A DNA stretch of 64,000 nt, taken from the NCBI GenBank assembly GCA_022113835.1, contig JAILWY010000029.1, positions 630,001 through 694,000 on the forward strand. The letters run 5' to 3'. The notes under the pieces were generated by a model. The model was not told where the DNA came from, searched no databases, and saw nothing but the letters and a program-made list of their open reading frames with translations. Position numbers and translations under genes: made by a program. Below, one piece after another: positions 21,107 through 31,749 of this stretch (position 1 is the first letter of the stretch; each line of letters starts with the position of its first letter). This stretch comes from Atopsyche davidsoni (lineage: Eukaryota; Arthropoda; Insecta; Trichoptera; Hydrobiosidae).

Positions 21107-21627
21107 CAGTGTGTCCAAAGAGAGTATCGGGTATTTGTTAGTTCAGTAAAACAAAAACTACTAGTAATCAAGTTTTTTTTTTTATTGTTGATTATAAGAA
21201 TACAAAATGGAAAATTATTTCGAAAAGATGATGTTATCCAAATGGTGACTGTTACGCGCTGATAACACGCTGACACATAGCCCTCGATATTGCTGCCATT
21301 TCTGACCTGATGTTTTGTTTCAATTCCATTAGATTCATCGGATTATACTCATAAACCCTACTTTTAAGGTATTCCCATACGAAATAGTCAAGAGCTAAGG
21401 TCGGGGCTTCTGGGAGGCCAGATGATGTTACCTCTACGTGAAATGACCTTATTAGGGAATAATTCGTTAATAGCTTCAATTGATTGATTGGATGTATGGT
21501 CTGATTGGAGCCACGTTCTTGAGTTGAAACCATGAAACTCCTGCAACTCTGGACCCAAAAACTTTCGCAGCATATCGCAATAACGGTCACTATTCACATT
21601 CACCCGATACTCTTTTTGGACACCCTG
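21107..21627 (-). mobile_element. Deleted mariner-like element, 521 bp
   Basis: Termini CAGTGTGTCCAAAGAGAGTA and, reversed from the right, CAGGGTGTCCAAAAAGAGTA are inverted repeats of about 27 bp, with TA/TG at the edges. The inside is mostly the C-terminal half of a transposase gene on the minus strand, so this is an internal-deletion derivative. Confidence 0.82.
21240..21605 (-). pseudogene. Mariner-class transposase C-terminal fragment
   Basis: Two overlapping minus-strand frames together give the order VNSDRYCDMLRKFLGPEL, EFHGFNSRTWLQ, HTSNQSIEAINELFPNKVIS, RRGNIIWPPRSPDLSS and LDYFVWEYLKSRVYE. This is the familiar DNA-binding-proximal half of a mariner/Tc-type DDE transposase from arthropod genomes. 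A frame change occurs around the PRSPDL segment, and the QQDGA-type motif before HTSN is shortened, removing the catalytic Asp. Non-functional. Confidence 0.75.
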
Positions 21628-21639
21628 TATATATATATA

Positions 21640-22430
21640 TATTTATTTATGTGTATGTGTGTGTGTTTTCACCTGTTAAGACAGAATATTGCTAGGCCTA
21701 GGGTCACCTTGCCGCTGCCAATAGCGATTGCATTGGACCGAGCTGTTGTCACACAATTAATTTTAAAAAATGCCACAATCGCCGGCAAACCTCTGTTTTT
21801 ATCTGCATTCTAGGTCAAACATGTATTGCAATTTGTGCACGTACGTACCTGCAGGGGCGTGCAATGGGCTCGAAATGAAGAAAATATAAAAATTCAATAC
21901 CATGAAAATATTTACCCCAAACGGCATATAATCCATAAATCAATCCGAGGTTATAAAAGGTGATTAAACAGATGCTATAATAGTATGATAAATAATAGTG
22001 GAAATACATAAGAGGCACCTTAATCGTAGGGGAAGGCAAGTTGCTACTCTACAGTACTACCCTTAAGATTCAGAGACCGGTGCTTTAAAAGACAAGACTC
22101 TAAAAAGCTGCAAACTGCAAAAACCTCTAGCATAGCTCCGAACATAGTATAGTATATATTATAAGCGTAAAAAATATATTTTATCTAGCGTATGTTTTAT
22201 TGATTTACAGAGCGCAAAACACTGCAAATATTTATTATTTGATTGCGAAAGGGTTTTTTTATAGTTTGGAAAAAACACATAGCGAAAACAGGAATTTAAA
22301 GCTATATTGTAGCGTCCCAGAATTATGCAAATCTAAGGACATTTAAGAGGTCGCACAGTCGACACTCAGCCACTAATGTGACGTCACTCTTGAGCACTGC
22401 TGCAAGCGGTTAAAATTCTCATATGTATCT
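21640..22430. other. Non-coding stretch
   Basis: A short (AT)n tract follows the mariner end; otherwise unremarkable AT-rich DNA with no feature recognised. Confidence 0.5.
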
Positions 22431-22439
22431 TGGTATAAG

Positions 22440-23060
22440 TCCATTGGTAAGCTTTGATTCCCGAAGTCCTTGATAGTTAGCGTGTTGTTCTGTCCTTGAG
22501 CTGGGTAAATCAAAACCTTGATTACCTAAATCGTTACGTTAGTATATTTTTGGTTTCGGACACCGATTAACTTGATTGTGAGGCCTCAAGTTCATATCAC
22601 GATTTTGTACTCTTGTTGCTCTTTCTTAGTACCTGGTGAACACCGAACGTCTTGACCCAACTCGAGTAACATTTGACAGTCAGTCTAACGTTATAAGCTT
22701 GATTACGTAAGATATCCAGGGAAGTCCCCGAAAATGACTCAGGTACAAAGCTTGATTTTTTACTCTAAGATCCGGGAAGCCCCGAAGTTTGATTACTCAG
22801 ATGTGACACAAAGCTTGAGCACCGATCAGCTCGATCTGGACCCGAGAAGTCCCTGGCAAGTGGCGCAGATATCTGGTACCTAGTGCACGCCGATTAGCTT
22901 GACCTAGGCCCGGGAAGTCCCTGGCAGTGACTCTGACGTCGGCAGCTTGATTGCCCAGATGCGAGGCCGGTAGGTACACGGCGCGGAGTCGGCATGCCCG
23001 TGCTCTAGTACCTAGTGTACGCCGATTAGCTTGACCTAGGCCCGGGAGCCGCGGTCAATA
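22440..23060. repeat. Degenerate minisatellite, about 66-bp unit
   Basis: Units contain ACGCCGATTAGCTTGACCTA and GGCCCGGGAAGTCCCTGGCA. Anchors GATTAGCTTGACC/GATCAGCTCGATC occur near 22824, 22892 and 23024 (offsets 68 and 132, i.e. two units), and decayed GGGAAGTCCCC words near 22709, 22770 and 22840. The 3' part is GC-rich and fresh; the 5' part is AT-shifted and barely recognisable. Confidence 0.75.
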
Positions 23061-23554
23061 GTCCACAGACCTCCCTCCACCCACGGCCTGGCTTCCTGTC
23101 GCAGCGTCATTGTCCGACGCCAATCATCCCAGCGAGCCGTGCATCCAGGAGCGGATCTGCCACACATTTTACCGCCGAGCTTGCGACACCAACGAGCAAC
23201 CTAGACCACTCTTAAAAAACTATTCATCAAATATCAAAAACTCAAATCATTACCTCTGTAGTTTTTATTATAAAAAAAATAAATTTGAATACTGGGCGTC
23301 GATGTTGCAAAGACCTATACTTTGTGTGAATGCTTTTAATTTTTTTTTTTATAATGAGGAGGGGTGCAGGCAGCTTAGGGGGTCCACCAGTGTGGCCCTG
23401 ACGCTGCATGTACGCGGAGTACGGATGGACAATGGAAGCGGGGCTCGGAGCTCACGAGACGTGTGATTGGCCACTTAAACCCAGCGGGACCGGCGCGCCT
23501 TCCGTACCCCTCCAGCATTGCGAAAAACCCCAAAACAATTTGAAACAGTATCTA

Positions 23555-23715
23555 TAAGAAGGGAGGGGGAGAGGGCGAGAGGCTTCTGCAAGTGCTTCTG
23601 CAAGTGCTTCTGCAGCCTGCTACAGGAAGAGTATCAGATCCAAACGCCAGAGCTCTGAAGTAGGAGAAGCGCTTTATGGGCAGCAGACTTGACTGTAGTA
23701 TTCTCCCTTCTCAGG
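23555..23715 (+). repeat. Family A-related fragment with internal CTTCTGCAAG triplication
   Basis: GAGGCTTCTGC, AGTATCAGATCCAAACGC and GGGCAGCAGACTTGACTG match the left half of family A (compare 55600-55720). TGCTTCTGCAAG is repeated three times in tandem. Confidence 0.5.
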
Positions 23716-23719
23716 GAGT

Positions 23720-23960
23720 TCAAGCAGCCTCGTGAATAAGGGAGCACATCAATTGAAAACCGTGTGGAGTGGTTTTCCGCATGGCGGCTGGAGGGTTAGC
23801 GCAGCCATGGCAGGAGAAACCGAGAGCGGCTGGCGGGCGCCGCAGTCGCGGGCCGCGGGCCGGGCAGTGCGCGCCTCGTGATCGTCTAGCCGCCGGCTCT
23901 GCGGACTTGCTTCTTGTCGACGACACGTTCGAAACCAATAGGGAACCTTATTATATGCGC
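23720..23960. other. GC-rich segment of unknown nature
   Basis: About 200 bp of high GC with frames open on both strands (for example 23769-24023 on the plus strand). No splice sites or domain support a gene; it is probably compositional. Confidence 0.35.
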
Positions 23961-23984
23961 CCATTTGCGTATACAAACATATGT

Positions 23985-24415
23985 CATTATGAAACGACGT
24001 GTATTTTTCGTCGTTGTGTGTAAACTATTGCTTACCGTCTTTTCTTTGAATAATCAATATTTTTGACACTAATACTCGGTGGAATTCCATTTTAATATTT
24101 TAAATAAAATACTTGAGTGATTTTTCCACATGTTTATTTATATTGGTTTCACGTTGGCATTATCAAACTATGTTTGAAAGGTTGGCGAAACCGGTCACCA
24201 ATAAAAATTAACACGTGGAAAAATCAGTCTAACTTTGATCATTATGAAACGATGGGATAAAAAAGAGTGTATTTTTCGTCATTGTGTGTGAACCGTCGCT
24301 TACCGTTTATAGATATATTTAGGGTCTATATTTTGATCGTTATGAAACGACGGAAAAAAATAGTGTATTTTCGTCGTTGTGTGTGAACCATCGCTTACCT
24401 AAAAACATGTTGTTA
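23985..24415. repeat. Three-unit tandem repeat interrupted by a family B element
   Basis: CATTATGAAACGACGTGTAT, TTTTCGTCGTTGTGTGTAAA and GCTTACCG-type blocks start at 23985, 24240 and 24339. The last two are 99 bp apart; the first is separated by a foldback element at 24060-24235. Confidence 0.82.
24060..24235. mobile_element. Foldback family B inserted in a tandem repeat
   Basis: Begins ATACTCGGTGGAATTCCATT, continues AATACTTGAGTGATTTTTCC and CACGTTGGCATTATCAAACT, then the reverse arm GGTTGGCGAAACCGGTCACC and ACACGTGGAAAAATCA. Confidence 0.8.
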
Positions 24416-24419
24416 ACCC

Positions 24420-25740
24420 CTGACCTGCGGAAGATACTATTTGACTAGGAATGTGGAACTATCTCCAGAGTTCAAGGACGCGCTAGATTACACAATTGGA
24501 TAAGCTGACCTCTAATTCTATATGTTTTTAATCATTCTAAAAATAATTTATATTTTGCTGGTTCGGCTATTGAATTAGAAATAATTTTTCTCAAGATTCC
24601 ATGGAAATAAAATTTCATTTCGCTGTGCACTTTCTATGATTTTATAATACAAATGCCGGAGACGTGGCAAGTCTATAGACTTTCGATTTATAGACGTGGC
24701 TATAGACTTTCCGCTCTCCCTCTTGTGGAATAAATATAAAAAAAGCAATATTCAAAGTATTTTTTTAAACTAATAACATTAGATAATATATATATTTTTT
24801 TTTTCTTTCTATAAATACTTTTAATTTTACTTTTCTTTTTACTAACCAAACCAAATAAAGGTTACGTTAAGGTAAACCTGGAAAAAATACTGTTATCATT
24901 CATAATATTATATTATTCGATACGATAGACTGGTTTAATTTGTATTACTCCATATTACAACAACAATTTTACTGTGAGTGGTTTCACCTTTCAAGAGCTT
25001 TTCCAAACGAAAATTATAAAATGGAATAAACTTTTTTATTACTAATAATAACAAGGTTACAACTTAATCTTACATTTTCTATAAAGCACCACTTCCACTA
25101 TTTATTATAATTTTACAAAAAAAATAGTTCAAAAACAAATTTATTTTATATTTCCATTGACAAATTTTATTTTTTTTTCTAGAAATATCCACTATAATTA
25201 GTTCTACACAATTATGTATTTACATTTACATAATTTTTAATTATTTCCTTTTCTTTTTTTCAGAGTCGACAAAAAGAGCACAGAAGTATCAAATATGAGA
25301 AGACAACATCGATTCACCGTTGCTTGTAATTTTGAGAATTGGAAACGTTTTGTGCCTGCGCTATCGTGTAGATTATTCTTTTAAAATTCCGACCGAATTC
25401 TCTAACCATTCAACTAAAAAAAAAAAACAATACTGTGATGCAGTGTCAAAGTTTATCAGAAATTTGACCTTGATAATTTTTGACCCATCACACAACAGCT
25501 TTTCATGTCACTACTTGCTCGGTAAAAAATAATCAAAGCAATGAACTTGAAATACATACAAGATAGCACTGCATTTACACTGCCCCAATACTCAAAATTA
25601 TTTATGCAATAAAGTCATCAGCCGTGATCTGGATATCAACGGCATCCGTATCCTTTTAATTTTGACAAGTATTAAAATGAATAATATTTTGTTGTTACAG
25701 CACTCAGCATGGCGAAGAAGTTAGATAAATAATTAAAAAT
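24420..25740. other. AT-rich non-coding, possible intron
   Basis: Largely free of recognised repeats. A good polypyrimidine-AG lies at 25262 (TTCTTTTTTTCAG), but the sequence after it has no matching donor and no similarity to a TGF-beta propeptide. Confidence 0.45.
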
Positions 25741-25744
25741 TTTC

Positions 25745-25815
25745 ATGATTCAAGGAATCGAACCAACGCTCCTCAGGTTAACACGGCGTTGCTCTATCGT
25801 AGCACCATTTATTTA
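25745..25815 (-). repeat. tRNA-like SINE head
   Basis: The reverse strand reads GGTGCTACGATAGAGCAACG, then TTAACCTGAGGAGCG and a B-box-like GGTTCGATTCC. The order and spacing are tRNA-like, but the T-arm pairs poorly and the acceptor ends do not, so it is a pol III-derived repeat or pseudogene rather than a working tRNA. Confidence 0.45.
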
Positions 25816-25954
25816 TTCCATTATATTTTTCCAGTTTTACACTGATGAATAAAAAAAAAACACCTTCAACTCAATTTCATGAAGTAGAGATTATCTCTTT
25901 GAGAAATATTTGAAACGTTACAAAACTTTGTTTTTAGACACTTTAAAAACTGAA

Positions 25955-26040
25955 ATAAAATATTGTTGTGATTTTCCACATTTTTTATTAAATTGGTGAC
26001 CGGATTCACCAACCTTTTACTACAGTATAATCAAAATGAC
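25955..26040. mobile_element. Foldback family B, truncated copy
   Basis: TTGTGATTTTCCACATTTTT, TTGGTGACCGGATTCACCAA and a decayed remainder. Confidence 0.55.
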
Positions 26041-26049
26041 TTCGTTTAA

Positions 26050-28020
26050 TAATCGAAGTACCCACAAAATCTTAAATTTGTGAAATTAGTGTTGTACGAG
26101 ATTCATCAGATGTTTAAAAATATCTTTACAGATACAATATCAGATGCATAGTGTATTTTAAAAACAATTTAATAACCCTTAGTACTCTCGTGAATATAAA
26201 AATAAGGGGCTCGAACTCCACTTGCAGCATGCATTTTTTATTGTTCGCCACCATTATTAGATCAATTTTTATAATATTATGTTATATCTGTGTATTTGTC
26301 TGATGGATGGATGTGCCAGAGTGAACGAGGTGGCCTTTCGCTGCCGTCACCTTTGCAAGTGGCGGCTTGCTGAGGATGACGTGTAACGTTTGGTCAGAAT
26401 GTACCTGAAATAAAATCTCTTCGTATAGAATTCCAAGGAACCTACAAAATACACTTTTGTAATTATTTTTTATAAATTATAAATGAAAGTTATAATTTTT
26501 TTTTAATATATTTTAGTTTCTCTAGAATTCTTTACTTAGAGGATTGTAATGATTGGAATAAAAGATATATCATAATATTTTTAAATATTGATAATATTGT
26601 TTAATGCATTTAACTGTTTATTTTCAATATTTACTGTACATTTAAAGTTTAGAAAGCATGTTTAGTAGACTTTTTGTGTATTATTTTTTTTTTATCAATG
26701 TGCACTAAAATGCATTTTGTTTTTTAATAATGCTTGCTAATGGTTATTAAAAAAATGTTCTTGAGGGAACCTGTGGGTTGGATTTAACGGTATGTCAAGT
26801 ATTGTTTATGTTACTCAGCTTTTTACAAACCGTTTTTCTCATCGTCGGCTTGTTAATTATTTACTTTATTATTTATTTCCAGAAAAAACACTGACCGCTT
26901 TGTCAATATAAAAATAAAATTATATTTGCATGGAATGATGGATTTTATTAACGTTATTTAAACCTTAATCTTGATATTTTACTTTTCTAGTTTATTACTA
27001 TTTGATTTATCAAATGCATGTAAATCTTTTTTCTAATTGCATGTAAATGAATAAAGCTTAAATTATAAATGCAACACAATGAGTTTTTATAAATATCTCG
27101 CATGAAACACTTATGAAAACAGCTTTTAAAACATTAGCTTGTTTTCCCTTTTCGTGATTGTTTTAAATGAATGAATTAAAAATTCTCAACAAACTGTGTC
27201 ATTAAACATAATCTAATTACGTCTTTTTTTCAGATAAACAAAATATATAATCGTGTCATTCGTGCGTTAAATGTTTTTTTTTTTATCAACAAACGCGTAT
27301 TTTTTTATAACGGTGGTCAAAATGGTCGTAACGTTGTGCTTATTTAATTTAATAATCATTCTATCTGTTTTATTTTATTTTAAATGTATATATCCGAGAA
27401 TATTAGAGAAAAGCTTCACAAATTCCTGGACACACAGATATATATATATATTTTTAATACAGAGCATATACGTGTACTTGCTTTTTTCTTTATGGTATAG
27501 CGAGTCAAAAGTCAAATATCTAATTAAACTAAACATTGGAAAAAAAACCACTTCAATTAATGTTATTTTCTCTTCTTTTGTTAATGTCCATTTATTTACT
27601 AGATACCAAGATAATATAAATTATTTGTAATTATTGTTTATTATTTTATCTATGACAAGATTTTGTTAAGTTTTCTCTCGGATAATTTCTTAGTGTGTGA
27701 TAGTTTTATTGATATCGTCTGCTGAGAATGTTAAATATTGTTTAAACAATATTTATAATAGAAGCTTAAATATTGGTATCATAAATTTAATATTAAAGTA
27801 TTTGATTATTTACAAAAAGTTTAATTATTATAAAATTTAAATATGCCTTAAATTTTTTATCATAATGGGTTTAATTTAATAGTTGTCATTAAGAACCTTT
27901 ATTAGAGTCATTTATTGTTTATTTTAGCATTCCCAGCAGACATGTCTCATCTTATTTAACGTTCTATAGTGTATCTGAAATCAGGATAGAGTTAATTTGT
28001 GTTTTAATGTGTATTCTACA
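26050..28020. other. AT-rich non-coding, probably myoglianin intron
   Basis: No exon resembling the N-terminal propeptide of GDF8/11 ligands was found. A GC-richer patch at 26290-26400 has minus-strand acceptor- and donor-like edges but no family match. The 119-codon open frame at 27271-27630 is in very AT-rich DNA and looks accidental. Confidence 0.5.
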
Positions 28021-28021
28021 G

Positions 28022-28182
28022 AGCCGCGCACTCGGCCAACGTGGAAAGGAAATCGCATCCTCTACTATCGTTTCGCAGAGAAGATTATGCAGAGTCAAGT
28101 GAGAGAGGCGACGTTGAACGTGTTCTTAGTGGACCACGACACTGACAACTCCACATTGGATGCGACGGGCATCACGATACAG
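28022..28182 (+). CDS. myo: myo exon: mid propeptide
   Basis: Acceptor GTATTCTACAG|AG and donor ATACAG|GTGAGA. It encodes 53 codons after a split one, including [20 protein letters not shown], which lines up with the FFKFSSKI...KAQLWIYL strand region of GDF8/11 propeptides. The exon ends in phase 0. Confidence 0.88.
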
Positions 28183-29317
28183 GTGAGAGCATCTTGTGAA
28201 CATAATCCATAGGAACAATAACTGGCAATTATACAGCTGGCGACTGGCGGCTATAAAATGTCTATAATCGCGCACTTTAAATTCATTCTGCGTGTGGAAG
28301 TCATTTAAGTCTTCCGGCATAACCAATTGCTTTAAAAATAAACGTTTCCAAATTTTAATTAATTCCTTAGTATTATTCACTTATAAATATTTTATGTTAA
28401 GCCATTTTATACAATGATTTTAATAATGTATATGTGATTTTATAATAATCTGTCAATATTTCGTATGACGGCAATTCTAAGGAATAAATTGGTCAATAAT
28501 AATTTGGTGAATTTTGATGTATCATTGTGGTTCCTTCTGGTTGCAGGTGTCCCGAGTTACAAGGAGTGGTCAGGCTTGGGGGAGCAGCGTGGTGGCGCAG
28601 GCAGCGGTGGTGCTCACGGGGGCACAGCGCCGGGAGGGGTCGTGGGTGCGGCTAAACGTCACGGCTGCGCTTGCAGGTTGGCTTGCCCTGCCGCGCGCTG
28701 GCCTTGGGCTGGTGGTGCGAGCGCAGGACGAGCGTCATCGCAGGCTAGCAGTACCCGACACACACTCTGAGAATGACAACAATGTAAGTCTTCATAACTA
28801 TTTATAGAACTTCCTATGAATTTATTTATTATATTAAAATCACACTTGAATCCCAACACAATAAAGAATGGAATGGATATTTTATATCTAATTTTGTATT
28901 TTAAATATTAAAAAAAAAATCTTATTTCAGTTGCCATTCCTGGAGGTATACGTCGAGGACACGTCACGGCGGCGCACAAAGCGCAACAACGGCGGTCTCA
29001 TCTGCAGCGAAGAGTCGGAAGAGTCCCGCTGCTGTCGCTATCCTCTCACGGTGGACTTCGAGGAGTTCGGCTGGGACTGGATCATAGCGCCTAAGCGCTA
29101 CGAAGCCAACTTCTGCATGGGTGACTGTCCATTTGCCTTCATGCAGAAGTACCCCAACACCCACGTCGTCCACCTCGCTGCGCCCCCGGGCTACGTCGGC
29201 CCTTGCTGCACCCCCCGGAAGATGAGCCCCATCAGTTTGCTGCACTTTGACCACGAGCTAAACATCATCTTGGGCTCTCTACCCGCTATGGTCGTAGAGC
29301 GGTGCGGGTGCACATAA
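28022..29317 (+). CDS. myo: Myoglianin-like TGF-beta ligand (3' exons, partial)
   Basis: Spliced exons 28022-28182, 28547-28783 and 28931-29317 encode 260 residues in one frame to TAA. They cover the C-terminal half of the latency propeptide, a furin-type site RRRTKR and a 110-residue growth factor domain with the nine cysteines of the activin/myostatin class ([49 protein letters not shown]). This is the insect ortholog group of vertebrate GDF8/GDF11: a secreted, disulfide-linked dimer which in flies signals through Baboon/Smad2 and affects neuronal remodelling, muscle size and, in several insects, metamorphic timing. The first exon begins mid-codon (needs one upstream base), so signal peptide and N-terminal propeptide exons are missing here; they lie upstream in unrecognised exons or outside the window. 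The family call is certain; other activin ligands lack the [11 protein letters not shown] signature. Confidence 0.95.
28547..28783 (+). CDS. myo: myo exon: distal propeptide
   Basis: Acceptor TTCCTTCTGGTTGCAG, donor AACAAT|GTAAGT. 79 codons, phase 0 at both ends. It is GC-rich and Ala/Val/Arg-rich, with [18 protein letters not shown], equivalent to the GIWQSIDVKTVLQNWL region of GDF8, then the [15 protein letters not shown] strand. One N-glycosylation site (NVT). Confidence 0.9.
28931..29317 (+). CDS. myo: myo last exon: cleavage site and mature ligand
   Basis: Acceptor TTTTGTATTTT...CTTATTTCAG. It opens [18 protein letters not shown], the conserved PFLEVxVxDT end of the propeptide and the furin site; cleavage after Arg would free 28985-29314 (110 residues). 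All nine cysteines are present, including the CC pair near the N-terminus and the intermolecular Cys in GPCC. TAA is at 29315-29317. Confidence 0.97.
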   Translation: MPFLEVYVEDTSRRRTKRNNGGLICSEESEESRCCRYPLTVDFEEFGWDWIIAPKRYEANFCMGDCPFAFMQKYPNTHVVHLAAPPGYVGPCCTPRKMSPISLLHFDHELNIILGSLPAMVVERCGCT

Positions 29318-29439
29318 TTGCACGACGATTGTGCCATCAAGGGGAAAAGATGACACTCCATCTCGCACTGTGTATTTTTAGTTATAATATTTAAACCACA
29401 GTAAAAATTTATTAACTAACGTTTCATTCAAACTTCTTA

Positions 29440-29445
29440 AATAAA
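29440..29445 (+). terminator. Likely polyadenylation signal of myo
   Basis: First AATAAA after the stop, 123 bp downstream, in AT-rich sequence. Further AATAAA words at about 29605 and 29700 are alternatives. Confidence 0.55.
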
Positions 29446-29449
29446 ATAT

Positions 29450-31740
29450 TACTCTGAAAATATTCATATGATGATTATCTGAAGCTTCGAGATTTAAATG
29501 AATCTATGAACAATATGGCACTAAAATTTTCACAAAATACAAATTTAATCATACCAAACTTAAGTGCTCGAATAATTATAAGCCTGGTAAATATTAGACT
29601 ATAAATAAATGAAATACTCAGAAATAATTAGAATGCCACGATGCGAGATGATGTCATCAAAGTGCATAGTTCTCTAAGAAACATTGAAGACGTTTAAAAA
29701 TAAAATACAAAGTAAGCAGACAATATTTGCGTGTTTTATACAGTGTGGTGTATTCAAAGGGGGCCCCTTATTAAATAACAATAACAGGACAAGATGTGTT
29801 TGGAAGGCGGCCCCGGAATGTGCAAAGTGAACTGTTTTTGTGAACAATGCGGTCCAAACGCCAGTCGCTTTACAAACATTTTTTTTTTACTGTTTTTGAC
29901 GTTTCTCTCGAGAGGTCAATAAATTATTTCAACAGATGAACCGTGGGGGATTTTTATAAGCTTCTTTACGAATGATTATGAAGTTAATATAGCGTTTGAT
30001 ATATTGATTAATAATTTAACACGCGTATTTAGAGGAACCTATATTAGTGTGTTGTATAACGGTGGCTTTGAATTAGAGAATCGTAAAAATAAATCGTGAA
30101 TGATAAGCTGTATCTAAATTGAAGGCGGCGGACGTTTACTTGGATCTTACTTGTTAATTATTAATTGACAAATTTTTTTTTCTCAATTTAATACGAAATT
30201 ATTGCCGCAACTCGTAGTGTCAAGGTCCGGTTAAGAATTGCAGCGTTTCGTAAAAACAACATTATTTGTACCAGAAAATATATAATGTAGTATATTCTAT
30301 CATATTAAGTATTACAAAAGTAACATTTATACGTCCATCATCTATCAATCACTTTTCTTACTCATTGAAACAAAGTAATTACAAATTAGTCCATATATAA
30401 TCCAATTCTATTCCAGTAATAACTCCAAAATGTTGTCTAATAGGTCACAAATTTGTGCGTGCAAATATCATACCTATCAGATCATACAAATCAGCAATAA
30501 CAAAACAGCTCGTTACATTTATTTTAACAAAATATTTAAATGATATTATTTTCGGTTTCGTTTATTTTTTGATCTTGGTCCAAGTGAAGTCCTTCATAAA
30601 AAGTTATTTATTTTCAGTTAAACTCACCAATAAAAAATGCACAAGCAATGATATTTATCACATTAATATTTTAATTACTGCTCCATTGACTCGTGGGTTG
30701 ACCATCGGATTAAAATGTTTGACGTCATCAAACTTTTTGAAACTAATTAACACACTATTCAATAGTATAGCAATATTCTGGACGGTGAAAAACTTCTTAT
30801 GGTCTAATCAATAATCATTGCAACAACGCGTTGTTTATGAAAGTAAGTCTGAAATTCAATTATGGTTAGTTACCAATAGTAATGGTCTAGCCTGAGAGTC
30901 AAAAAGAGTTTAATATAATAAGTAGCAGTGACATAGATTTCATCATTTATCACGTGTCATATCGCAAAGGATGATGAAACAAAATGCAGAAAGAACATCA
31001 GTATATTATGAAACATAATAAAATAAGAAACTGATTTGACAAGCATAGTTTAAGGGTTCTGTTGGCTTACACGTCAAATAAACCTGTTTATCACAAAATC
31101 AATTATTATTACGGTATTCACACAACAAAAAATTTACTGTTTATGTAACTTGTAAGCCTTGACGAGATTGTGATAGTTTTTTTAAAGATCATTAAAAATT
31201 CAATAATATTTTTCTCAAAAGCTTGATTTCTGTTATAAAATAACTAATAAGTAAAACGATTAAAACCATTTTTTGTGCTTTCCTGCACAATTATTATTTT
31301 TGGATATACAAGGCTTATAAGTTTCACCAGCAATATGACAAAGTGACGTGATACTGATATCTTCACACTGCTCTACACACATTACCTGGTTAACAGTCAC
31401 GCCTTTCATGCCTTCTCCGATAACCCACATAAAACAGAAACCCAAACATTTTAGAATCAATAATATTCTGCTTTTGCGCTCATCATCCTTTTTTTAACAT
31501 AGCCAATTAGGTTAATATATTTTATAAAGTGATGTCCATTGTTTTTTTACGTGTATATACATGTGTGTTGAGTTCATAGCTATAATTAATTAGAAGTGTT
31601 GCAAAAGGCAGCTGAGCGTAATCCAAAACTAGATATCACTTTCTCATTTTCTCTTACGACAATATCTTCCGTGTTACTCAGAACATTTACTCCAAAGCAA
31701 TCAAAGAAGTATCTTTAAAAGTTCGTGCATGAAATACCAA
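29450..31740. other. Intergenic AT-rich DNA between convergent genes
   Basis: No exon or repeat family recognised except the small open frame at 31260-31460 (separate entry). The 119-codon open frame at 30455-30814 is AT-driven and unsupported. Confidence 0.5.
31260..31460 (-). CDS. Hypothetical cysteine-rich short frame, faint Kazal resemblance
   Basis: The reverse strand encodes MWVIGEGMKGV..., then CVEQCEDISITSLC, HIAGETYKPC and ISKNNNCAGK to a stop. Spacing C-x8-C-x9-C-x6-C with GETY just before the third Cys is close to, but one residue off at two gaps from, a Kazal domain (C-x7-C-x10-C). The only in-frame ATG is internal and there is no clear signal peptide or splice site, so it may be an isolated exon, a pseudo-exon or chance. 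Confidence 0.2.
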   Translation of the reverse strand: MILKCLGFCFMWVIGEGMKGVTVNQVMCVEQCEDISITSLCHIAGETYKPCISKNNNCAGKHKKWF

Positions 31741-31749
31741 AAATTTAAA

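Noticed and set aside
25262..25400. Strong acceptor-like polypyrimidine tract followed by an open frame, considered as the missing myoglianin exon
   Set aside because: No donor at the other side in the right phase, and none of the three frames resembles a GDF8/11 propeptide.
26290..26405. GC-richer patch with acceptor TTTTATTTCAG and a donor-like AAAG|GTGACG on the minus strand
   Set aside because: The peptide (HVILSKPPLAKVTAAKGHL...) matches no family I can name and looks like a retroelement tail; evidence too thin for an exon.
27271..27630. 119-codon hydrophobic frame on the plus strand
   Set aside because: Extremely AT-rich; Phe/Ile/Leu/Tyr richness is what AT-rich DNA gives by chance. 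No homology, splice or start-context support.
30455..30814. 119-codon frame on the plus strand
   Set aside because: AT-driven composition, no recognisable domain or signals.
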